A stretch of 64,000 bases of DNA, taken from contig CACVBU010000910.1 of NCBI GenBank assembly GCA_902728285.1, positions 124,001-188,000 of the forward strand, written 5' to 3'. Made by a program: the position numbers and the translations under genes. Below are positions 1 through 10,700 of the stretch, in pieces (within the stretch, counting starts at the first letter, position 1; every line of letters starts with the position of its first letter). The stretch comes from Clytia hemisphaerica. Taxonomy: Eukaryota > Cnidaria > Hydrozoa > Leptothecata > Clytiidae. Below the pieces are notes generated by a model that worked only from the letters and a program-made list of their open reading frames with translations, did no database searches and was not told the origin of the DNA.

Positions 1-132
1 CCCTACCTATTTACAAAGTTTGAGCTCATTTGAATGAAAATTTCAGGAATTATGGGCATTTTAAGTTTTGACGTCAAAAATATCCGACATTTCCATGACA
101 ACCAACACAAAAATCCAACAGTTCATAAAACT

Positions 133-704
133 CGTGACGGCCAGTTGTTCCACCCCTTTTCTGGAAGAAATTTTTACTGAGTTATGTTCATCATATTAAT
201 ACCTTTCCAAAAAGTCCTGGGCCAAAAATTCTGTTTCAGCCATTTTGGGAAAATTAAGGAAAAACACTTTTTGCTGACGTCAGCAAAAATTTAAATTGCT
301 AATAACTCCTGGAATATTTATCCAAATGAACTGAAATTTGGTACGAAGGTAGAGTTTATAAATATCTTTTATTTCCAAACAAAAATTTTCCAAAAAATTG
401 ATGACGTCAGCATTTTTTTAGGAAAAACGAAAATTGCTGATTTTTGCTGACGTCATCAATTCTTTAAAAAAGATATTTGTAAACCCTACTTTCGTACAAA
501 ATTTGAGCTCATTTCAATGAATATTCCAGGAGATATTAGTATTTCAAATTTTTGCTGACGTCAGCAAAAGTGTTTTGCTTTAAATTTCCCAAAATGGCTG
601 AAACAGAATTTTTGGCCCAGGACTTTTTGGAAAGGTATTAATATGAAGAGTAAAAATAACGAAAAATTTTCCCATAAAAAGGGGTGGAACAACTGGCCGT
701 CACG
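133..704. repeat. long imperfect palindrome (foldback/MITE-like)
   Basis: The left arm starts with CGTGACGGCCAGTTG and the right arm ends with its reverse complement. The arms stay similar almost to a centre near 418. TGACGTCA-containing motifs recur symmetrically along both arms. There is no coding capacity. It is probably a non-autonomous foldback element, and I could not identify its target duplication. Confidence 0.75.
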
Positions 705-799
705 GCCGTCACGATTTATCGATTTTTTTGCACAGGCCGTAACTTGCCTGAGTAAAATTTCCTGAAATCCCCCATTTGCATTTGCATTACATAATACAA

Positions 800-1235
800 T
801 ACTTTAGGCGTAAAAACGTTCGCGAGCATAAACTTTCGCGAGGACGAAAAATCGCGAAATTCACGACATTTACTTTCGCGAATTTAACGGAAAAATATTT
901 TTCGCGAGCATAAACTTTCGCGAATCAAGACGTAAAATTGAGAATCTTCACATGAAAAAATGGCTTAGAGACACAAATGCTTCTTGGGTTGGCTTGAAAC
1001 AATTGTCCTTTGACTTATTAGTCTTTTAGCAGGCTAAAAAGTGCCACAAAAGTTACATTTTATTCAAAGTTTGAAGTTTTACAGATTTTCTATTTTGTCA
1101 AGAATTTTTCGCGAGCATAAACTTTCGCGAATGGCCGTTCCTAGAATTTTTAAAGACATTTACTTTCGCGAAAAGGGCCAAAATTCGCGAAAATCGCGAA
1201 AGTTTCTGCTCGCGAAAGTTTCTACGCCTAAAGTA
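800..1235. mobile_element. TIR element rich in TTCGCGA motifs (MITE)
   Basis: Terminal inverted repeats of 29 bp lie at 800-828 and 1207-1235 (outer end TACTTTAGGCGTA) and differ at only two positions. The interior is built of repeated CGCGAA/TTCGCG words in both orientations. If the outer TA is the target duplication, it would be mariner-like. It encodes no protein. Confidence 0.75.
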
Positions 1236-2505
1236 GTCCCCCAATCAAGGTGAAAATATTCACTTCCCCCTCCATGGCAAAAGTTGACCCCCCATCTTCC
1301 TGGGGGGGGGGGGGGGTGATGATCCCATGCGAGGAAGGAACTTGAAAATACAAAACTAAAAGAATAGTTTCATTTTCTCTAAATAAGACTTCTTTTTCAG
1401 TTATCATCAAATTTCAATCAAATAATTATCTAATAATAAGCCAACAAAATATTATTTTACAAAATTTTTACTTTCTGCTAACTATAATATCATATATTTA
1501 CAAAACAAAAAAACTGTTTCAAAAAATACCAAAATTAAAAAGAAAAACGTAATAAGCTTTTCACGAAAACGAGGCTGATAAAAAGCCTAGATGTAGGCTT
1601 CAGGCATCCACTAACGGATTCGAGCTCCTTATAGAGGATGCTTAAAGATTTTATTTTTTAATAAGAGTGATATCGTTTGCTTACTCATCAATCTTAATTT
1701 ACAAGCTTCTTCACATTGAATCAACACAGATGTAGAGCAAGATTGGTCAGAAAGAGGAAAAGAAAAACACTTTTTTGCTTATATCAGCATAATATAACAA
1801 TGGCAAGACACCGTCCTGGTATGAAATATGTGTCTGTTATGAAACGGAAACACTTATGTAAAAATAAAACCTTTAATAAGTACATCGGCTATAAAAGATT
1901 TTTAGCTGACAACAATGGATTCTGTAGACTTCATCGAAGTAAATAAAAAAACCGAACCGAAAAGTAGTTGGTAGAATATTAAGCAAACCTATATTACCTG
2001 CAGTTTTGTAGAGGTCAGTGATTCAGACTAAAACCTATGTGGCTTACGAATGGAATCAAAGTCAAGAATCGTCAATCAAAAGAAATATTTGTTAACTAAA
2101 GAATTGAAATCACACTAAATAGATCCGAATAGATGGATAAATCAAAATAAACCCCTATCACTTCTGAGATTCGAGCTTTGAATAACCATCTGAAAAACGA
2201 AAACAAAGACCGCTCTGCCCCACGCAGTCATCTAGCAACTCGCGAAGAAAGAAAATTAAAAACTTAAAACTATGAATGATCCATGTGTAGATGCATTAAA
2301 AAAATAAAAATTATTATAACAAGCTAAAATCCCAGAGTTGTCACGATTTCCAATCAAACGAAAATGTTGCCAAAGTATGCTGATTCTTCAATCAAATCTC
2401 CTGAAAGTAGAGTGAGGAAGAGAAAAAGAAATTAAAGATATTCTTCTTTTTTCATCTACATAGGAATGAGGCAAGTCTTGATAGAACTAAAGAATTTCTC
2501 AAAAT
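1236..2505. other. no confident gene; AT-rich DNA
   Basis: Poly-G/poly-C runs near 1300 are followed by AT-rich sequence. Short open stretches at 1716-1946 and 2163-2268 on the plus strand look slightly protein-like but are too short to assign. I see no supported gene. Confidence 0.4.
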
Positions 2506-2820
2506 GGGCCATTCCATTTTATATCCATACATGGAGGTGAACGGACATTTCCAGAGGGTAATCCGAGAAAAATTTCCAGGAGGTGTTTTTTCATTTTTCC
2601 AAGGGGGGTAAAAAGCTATTCTAAAATTTCCAGGGGATAAAAGACTGATTTTAGTTCGTCCACCCTCACTTTATTTAAGGTATGAAAAGTTCTTTTCTAA
2701 GGGTATTTTTGGAAATTTTACTATTTTCCAGGGTGTATCCACACATTTTCAATATTTTTTTTTGACTTGAAAAGGTGCGTCTACCCCCCCCCCCTGTATG
2801 GCTTTTTAATGGGACAGCCC
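2506..2820. mobile_element. MITE family A, copy 1
   Basis: The ends are inverted relatives: GGGCCATTCCATTTTAT on the left, and on the right the reverse complement of GGGCTGTCCCATTAAAAAG. The interior repeats words such as TTTCCAGG and CCACCCTCACTTTA. A second copy with the same ends and interior lies at 44040-44347 inside a TCP1 intron, which shows dispersal. Confidence 0.65.
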
Positions 2821-3439
2821 AATTTGTGCTCGCGCGGCGTCGAAAGTTGTTTTTTTATCAAAAAATGCTATGTAAGCAAATCTAAGGAGACTGGTTAAAT
2901 GATTTGTCCTTTAATGAAGATCAATTTCGGTAAATTTCCACCTTCTTTACCCTTCAGGACCAAGGCCAAAATTCAAATTGACGATAGAAAAGTACACAAA
3001 AACTTCTTGAAGAAGGTTGTACTATACCCAACTTCCTTTTGATTTAGAAAATGGTCACAAATATTCGCAGTTCAAATGTTGATCAATACTAAGACCAGAA
3101 AGGGTAGAGGTTGGTTTGAGCATAAAATTGGGCAAAATTTCCTGAAATTTCATCTTTTAAAAAGTAGGAGCAAAAAAATACACGCTTTTTTTATATGAAT
3201 AGTGTCCAAAGTACTGAGGGTGAGCATTATTCTTATTTTTCTATTGTTCTAAACAATAGGCCTATTGTCCTAACTCTGATATTCTTATAGAAGTTATTCT
3301 TATAAAAACAAGTGATACTTTTATGGACCTACCTGGTTATGCATTTAACACATATATAATTGATATCTATGTGAGCATGACCATTAAACAATCATTCAGA
3401 ACACAAATAATGATGATCTATTAAAATTAGTCGTTTGTT
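2821..3439. other. no gene seen
   Basis: AT-rich DNA with several in-frame stops in all frames. Nothing was recognised. Confidence 0.4.
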
Positions 3440-4325
3440 TCTTATAAAAAACCGTTTAGAAACCAAAATTTCATACTCTTGAAATATTCTTTCATATTCA
3501 AGACTTCGTGATCAAAAAAACATATCTCATCAAAAAATTCAGTAATTTTAATAAGAACATTGATTATGCTTATTAATAGTGATTCTTATAGATAAACATG
3601 CATTTTTTGAGCTGAAAAATTCTTTTTTTACAAAAATCTGCTTGAACGATCTTTTGCCTACTTTCATGCAAAAAGTCAGAAAAAAAAAAAGATCCAATAT
3701 TTCACAAAGTCCAAAAAACCTAAAATTAAAATTATTTTAGCCGTTTTCTAGCTGGAATTTACCCCAAAATTTTTTTTTCTCCAAAAATCGAGCTCCGTCA
3801 CATTCGGGGGTTTATAGTTATGCATCTTTGTGCAAAAAATCATAAAGAATGAAAGAGCCAATCTCGAGAAAAGGTAATACCTAAGTAATTGATAATGGCT
3901 TTATCAGGTCCATTATGTGCTAATGAAAAAATATCGAATTTGGCAGGTTTTTCTATAAAAACCTGCCAAGCAACCAAAATTTCACGTCTAAACACACGTC
4001 ACATTCTTCAAAAGTAAGCCCTCATGAGCAAAAAAACATCTATCTCATAAAAAAATTGAATAATTTGACTAAGAACATTGATGTATGCTTATTAATAGTG
4101 ATACTTATGGATAAACATGCGTTTTTTGAGCCAACAAAATTTTTTTGCAAAAATCTGGTTGAGCCATCTTTTACCAATGATGTTAGCCTACTTTCATGCA
4201 AAAAATCAGAAAAAATTAATGATCCAATTTTTCACAAAGTCCAAAAATACCGTTTTTTAGCCGTTTTTTGGCCCAAATTTGCCCAATAATTTTTTTTTCG
4301 AAAATCGGGCTCCGTCACATTTTGG
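3440..4325 (+). repeat. diverged direct duplication of about 380 bp
   Basis: The block at about 3440-3810 is repeated at about 3960-4325. Shared landmarks include AAGAACATTGAT, TGCTTATTAATAGTGAT, CCTACTTTCATGCAAAAA, TTCACAAAGTCCAAAAA and CTCCGTCACATT, in the same order. The copies have diverged by substitutions and small indels. No coding function is seen. Confidence 0.65.
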
Positions 4326-4400
4326 CCACTACCATTTTGCACCTTTGTACCAAAAATCAAAAGATTCCTATGATTCAATCCTGAGAAAAGTTGGTAACAG

Positions 4401-4600
4401 ACGAACGAACGAACGGACGGACGGACTAACACAGGTTAATTTATAGGACCTCCACCCCACCGGGGTAGGTCCAAAAACTAATGAGCCAATCATGAGGAAA
4501 GCTAATAACGAACGAACGGACGAACGGGCGAACGGGCGAACGGACGAACGAACGGACAAAGGTTAATTTATAGGACCTCCACCGGGGTAGGTCCAAAAAG
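4401..4600. repeat. (GAAC/GGAC)n simple repeat with duplicated flank
   Basis: Two GAAC/GGAC/GGGC tetranucleotide tracts lie at about 4401-4428 and 4508-4557. Each is followed by the same segment containing TTAATTTATAGGACCTCCACC and GGGGTAGGTCC, so the whole unit has been duplicated in tandem. Confidence 0.75.
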
Positions 4601-4610
4601 CGTGTAATTG

Positions 4611-4771
4611 AATTCATGATATTCATGACGTAATGTTTTCTACGGAAGAGCCCCGGTTTTTGCAAGCAGTGGCAAATTTTATACAACTTTTGTCTACAGT
4701 TTAAATTTGCCACTACTGGTTAAAACCGGGGTACTTCCGTAGAAAACATTACGTCATGAATATCATGAATT
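4611..4771. repeat. short palindromic MITE-like hairpin
   Basis: Outer ends AATTCATGATATTCATGACG and its reverse complement enclose arms that also pair through TAATGTTTTCTACGGAAG, CCCCGGTTTT and GCCACT. The loop is near 4685. It ends about 20 bp beyond the 3' splice donor of adaptor-gene exon 5. Confidence 0.75.
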
Positions 4772-4789
4772 GAAAAATAATAGACTTAC

Positions 4790-7700
4790 CATATAATCTG
4801 AACTGTTAGAGAATCGATTCCGTTCTTTTCGCGACAAAAGTTGAACATCTTCATTCTTGGAACATACTAAGGGTTGAATAGGCGGTCGTTCCTCTGTAAC
4901 TAAACGAAAAGAAAAAGTATAGTGGATCCAAGAGGAATTTTCGACAAACTACCAGCATGAGTTATTTCGGCCACCTACCTATTAGCGAGTTTATGTATTT
5001 GCACTTTTGCCTCAGTTGGTCAGGATCTAGTCAAATTAGACCCTTACCGTCTTCGCCGCAGAAAAACACACAATACATACATAAACTCGGTATTATCTGC
5101 ATCAAAGGAACCTGGTTTTAGTGACGTTGGAACTGTCTAAAGGGACAGTGTTTGTAAATTTTCGTAAATTCTCCTAAGCATGGTAAATAAAAAACATCGT
5201 ACATTGCTTTCCGGGCAGCAAAAAAATACAGACTTCCAGTGTTACAACGACAAGGATGGTTATTTGAACAAAAAAATTTACTTGTATCTCAACTGGACGG
5301 ATTTTGGTCCACAGAGTAGACGAAAAAGTTGTAACACTAAATTTCCCTCCCATCATAAAGTTGACAATCTCACCTTCAAGTTTTGGATTATTTTGAAGAA
5401 GGGCTTCTCGTTCAGCCCGCTTCTGATGTTTCAACTCCAAATCAACGACCGCATAATCCGGGAATTCCTCCACCTCTTCTTTGAGTTGATCATTTTGCGG
5501 AACGGGTTCGTTCGGTAAAATACGCTTCTTCAAATCACTATCAACTTTTGTGTATTTATCATCAACATTGTTACCGCTCTGTGAAATATCACTTTTGATC
5601 GTGTTATCAATGGTTGAATATTTATCTTCTTCTTCGACCTCAACACTTTTCTTGGGCTCCCCAACCGTTGAGTATTTCTCATCCACCTCCACATTCAACA
5701 AAAGATCATGTTTCAAACCATCATCAACAGTTGAATATTGCTCTTCAACATCTTCCTGTTTCAACAATTCACTTTTCAATGTGTTATCAACGGTAGAGTA
5801 ATTCTCATCTTCTTCATAACTGACTTCCACACTCCGACGAGGGATGAAATGTTCGCTCTCCGAAAACGTTCGACTGGTGTCGCGACTGCTCATTTCGTGT
5901 GAGATTACATGAGATCGCGAAGACATCGAATACATCATTGTGGAGGAGAGAGAATTTTCCAGAGGCGTTCTTGGACTACTCCTCGGTGACGAATCTGAAA
6001 ACAGAACAAATAATGTAGGGGAGGGGGTTTTGGATTTTTTAGCTTATCCATTCATTTGAACACTCCAAGAAAATTAGATTTAGTTTAGAAGGCCGACATT
6101 CTGACCTTCCCTATTTAAATTGTGTTTATAATTCATATAGCGGTCATTAAGTAAGCCATTAAAGATTTTTTTTTTTTTCTTTATTGAAACAAAGACACGT
6201 GTACACTACGAACATATATTACAAAACATTACTTAAACATAAAATATAGTCCCTCCCCCCGCTAGGAACTAACGTTATATCGCCAGAGGTACTAGACTAT
6301 GTAAAAAATAAATAAATAAGTAAATAAAGAAAATAAAAAGAAAAAATCTTGGAGAAGGAAGCTACAGTTGTTAGGTAAAAGCCTAAAATAAAGCACCGCT
6401 AAACCTTCCAGTTTCGTTAAGAAATTCAACAACAGAACAAAGAATAGATTTATTTAGATTTGAAGTCAAACTTTCATCCCCATATAATAAAAGCCGACAG
6501 AAAAAAGGAGGGTTAAGTGGCGGATGAAAAATAATGCCTAGGGTCTGAAGTTTGTCGAACAAAGATTGTCTTGCATGGGAATATATAGAGCAGTGCAGAA
6601 GAAAGTGTTGAGTGTTTTCAACAGAGTTAGTTCGGCAACCACAGAAAGGGTCTAAAGTGTCGCGGAAGCCATGTCTAAATTTATGCTCGTTGAGATGGCT
6701 GAAACCGACCCGAAGTCGATTAAGAAAGATCACTCCTTGAATGTCAGGAACATCAAAAACATGGAATTGCTTGGGTCTCAAAAATTCATAGATTGCTTTT
6801 TTGAAAGTTTTAATTGAAGGTAGATCTCGTATATTACCTCCCAGAACATTCCACTGAGATATGCAGTACGGAAAAAAAGTGTTACGGAAACGTTCAGTTC
6901 GTATATTAAGAGGATAAACAGGATTTCTTGTTCTAAGGCCACCTGGTGCTGTAAGTCTTACTGGCAGGTAGTTACGTAAATACGAAGGGGCTAAATTGTT
7001 AATAATTCCATAGAAGAATGTCATTCTTCTAGCAAAGCGCCTGTCAGCAAGACTTTCAAGACCAAGTTCTGAATATAGTTTTTCTTGAGACGTTCCACGA
7101 AAACAGCCTGTTATAGAAAGGCAGGCATTATATTGAATAGATTCAAGCTTCTGCACAAAGGTAGCATTTCCTGGGCGGTCATATACAATATCACCATAAT
7201 CAAGATGAGGCCTAATGAAAGATTTATAAATGGTTAGTAGAGATCTCCTAGGCACATGCTTGCGAAGTCGGTTAATAAGACCAATTCCTTTATTGGCCTT
7301 TTGTATCTTCTCATCTAGATGGCGATCAAAAGAAAGTTTTGAATCTAAGATTAAACCAAGATGTTTCTGGTACTCACTGGTCGCGATATTAGAGTTATTA
7401 AAGGATATTACTGGAGCATTAGGAGGAGTGAGTCTACAGGTAAAATAGACTTCAACAGCTTGCTTAGATGGGTCAGGGTTAAAAGACATCTTCCATTGAT
7501 GAGCCCAATCAGTTATCCTGGAGAGATCTCTGTTAAGTACATCAAGGCTCAAGAGTTGATCAATCACAAGAGAGAATAAAGAGGTATCGTCAGCAAAGAT
7601 CTTGGGTTTTGACTCAAGGTTTTCTGGAAGATCATTAATATAAATTAAGAAGAACAATGGACCAAGAATCGAGCCTTGAGGTACCCCTGCATTAAAGATT

Positions 7701-10700
7701 CAAACGGCGAGCGGTATTGAAAGGTTCCGTGACTCAAATAGTCATACCCGCGCTGAGAAAAGTAAGGCATGTCACGTCAGAGGGCTGAAATATCATTAAC
7801 CGCCCTGATTGCAGGGCGTTATGCTCATTTGAAGCCCTTTTTGACCGGGCTTTATCGCACTGCAAGGACTTCTTTTTCTTGATTTTCGAATGCTTGGACA
7901 TTCGAATTGTTTTGAACCCTGGAAACCATAAACACAACACAAAAAAAATCAAAAACCAGCAAAATGGAGGAGGAGAAGGTTGTCAACTTCCACTTTGAAG
8001 TTGAATTTGGTCAACTTCCACTTTGAAGTTGAATTTGGTCAACTTCCACTTTGAAGTTGAATTTGGTCAACTTCCACTTTGAAGTTGAATTTGAAGAGCA
8101 AAAAGCAGCAGCAGAAGAACCGAGCAGTCAAACGTCAGATTTAGATGAAGCAGAACTGGATAAGCTTGTACTGGACTCAAAACCAGGAAACACAAGGAAA
8201 TGTACAAACTGGGGATTTTCAAAGTTGAGAACTTGGCTGGAAAAACGAAACATTCCGATTGACTTCAAAACCGTTGAAGCAGACAAGCTTAACGACATCT
8301 TGAGGAAGTTTTATGCTGAAGTTAGAAGTGCTAAAAATGAAATGTTTACACCGAGCTCGATGACTGGAATTCGTGCTGCGATAAATAGAACACTCTTGAC
8401 TCCACCCTATTCCAGAAATATGAACATCATAGCAGACAGAGAATTTAGTACTGCCAATGATATGTTCTCTGCTAGATGCAAAATTTATTATAAGACCAAC
8501 AACAAGAATCCAAAACATAAAGATTCCATCGAACAGGCTGATATGAATCGGTTGCAAATTTATTTCTCGAACTGCTCTGACGATCCTTCTAAACTTTAAG
8601 AATGTGTCTGGTTTAATCTATGCTTAGGACATGAGGACATGAGGGTTAGAGAGAGCTGCAAAAAGAACATTTCACTGTGATGACAGCTGCTAAAGGTAAT
8701 CGTTATGTCACTATGGTCTTGACAGAAAAAGTACCAAAAATAACCCAGGTGGATACAAACAGAGTGCTCAGGACTATTCTGATGTCAGAATGTACGAAGT
8801 AGCTTCGAGTCAATTTTGTCCAGTGAAAGTTTTCCAGTTTTATGTTGAGAAGCTACATCCGGACAATCCAAATCTTTTTGCCAAGTCCAAAAAGTCATTT
8901 GTCAAAGACGAAACAACCTGGTATACCTACGAAGTCATAGGGAAAAATCTGTTGGTTAACATTATGAAACAGATTTCAAACAAAGCTGGCCTGAGTAAAG
9001 TTTACACGAACCATTGTGTGCGAGCCTCGACGGTCACAAGCCTGTACCAAGCTGGTATAGATACCCAGCAAATTTGCTCGATCACGAAGCACTAAAACGA
9101 ATCAACACTGAGCCACTACATTTCGGTGAATTTCGATATTGTGATAATTTTTTTTGTTATTTTCGGCATGATAGAACCAGAAATATTTTCGAGCATTGCT
9201 CTGAAGGAAGATATTCCCCAAAGCCAAAATTTTCGATAGAAAAGTAATAAGTTTTCTTTTTTCGAACATTGCTCTGACGGAAGATATTGCCCAAAATGTT
9301 GGAAATAAAAAAGAAACGTAAATATGAATAATAATAGTAATAGCGCTAAGTTTTCGTTCGTTGTTATTATTTTTGTCCCTTGCAGTTTTTGATTATCGGC
9401 CCTCCAGTGCCATTTGCGCGGGCCAAAAATAATAACAACGACCTCAAACTGAACGCTATTGTTATATTAGAGTAGACAAAAAGTGCAGAAAGTTGACAGT
9501 TCAAATCTTTGTTAGGAAATAGATTGAAAGAAATCATTACATTGATGTCAAACAGGGGCGATGCATTTGCTTTAGACAGCCAGTTTTCTGCCCACTTCAA
9601 TTCACAATAAGAATAATAGGCAGGATGAAAAGTGGGCCGTCTAAATCAGAGCTTAAGAAGAGAAAGAACAGACCTCCTATAAACCCATATCAACAAAGAT
9701 ATAATTACAGCATTTCTAATTCAGATTTATTTGCGTCGGCAAAAAATTCTGGGTTCTATAGTACAGTGAGCACTTTTACCTCGGCAAAAGCCAATTTTAC
9801 GTCGGCATTTGCGTCGGCAATAGCCGAATGCCGACGCAAATTAGAATGGCTGAATTAGGTCATTATAGGTCACATATTACAAGGACGAGCAGCGTCACAA
9901 TTCATTATCTGTCAGATCTCCTCAACCTTGTTCCCTTGTATTCCTGGTTTTATTTATGTTGCTGATAGACGCCAGATAATAACAAAAAAATCGCAAAAAT
10001 TAAAAACTTATAAAAATTGAAGAAGACTGAAATACGAATTACCGAACAGTTACCATGAAACCGATTTGCTGTGAATTTCGAGAACACTATTTTCAAGAGA
10101 ACGAAGAGATGATTGTTCAATTTGTTTTGTTAAAACAAAGGCTATGTGTACTGTTGGATATGTTTGTTATTTACTTGGTTGTTTGAAGAAGCTGCTCACT
10201 CTTCTCGATGACTTGCGTGTATTTTGGCTTGTCACCCCTAATGCTTTCAGGACTTGATCGGTAGTTACTGAACTCCACGTCTATCCAAGCTTGGACTTAG
10301 CGAAACGCTTACACTCAAGCTCTGATAGACCAGGCAGTCACTCAACTCCGATCTTGCGAAGCAAACAGATATCGAACAAATGTCTTGCGGCTAGAAACAT
10401 CGATATGCCGAATTATTGAATTTTGATCGAACACTTTCTGAATGGTTTGAGATTACTTTCTACACCCGATCTTTGAAAAGGGCGTGGCTGTTTTTGGAGT
10501 CGTTATGGTTAGAAACAAGCGAAACGGGAAGTTCCCGAAAACCGAGAATTCTTGTGGGAAAGAATATGTTTCCGATATTGACAATCATTTCGATGAATTA
10601 GCAGCTGCCTGTTGTTAGATAAGCCATGAATGCTATCCAAAGCGAGCTTGCTGAATGAAAAACAAGTTTTGCATGAATGCCCATTCATGCATTCAATGGT

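Noticed and set aside
2163..2268. Short plus-strand stretch with a pattern recalling ribosomal protein S15 (EIRALNNHLK, KD, R)
   Set aside because: Only about 35 codons between stops, no upstream S15 N-terminus in any frame, and few identities. Chance is likely.
5174..5373. Apparent second membrane segment at the C-terminus of the 5174-5938 ORF
   Set aside because: It lies beyond a strong GTGAGA donor at 5373, and splicing to exon 5 keeps the frame. The hydrophobic tail is intron read-through.
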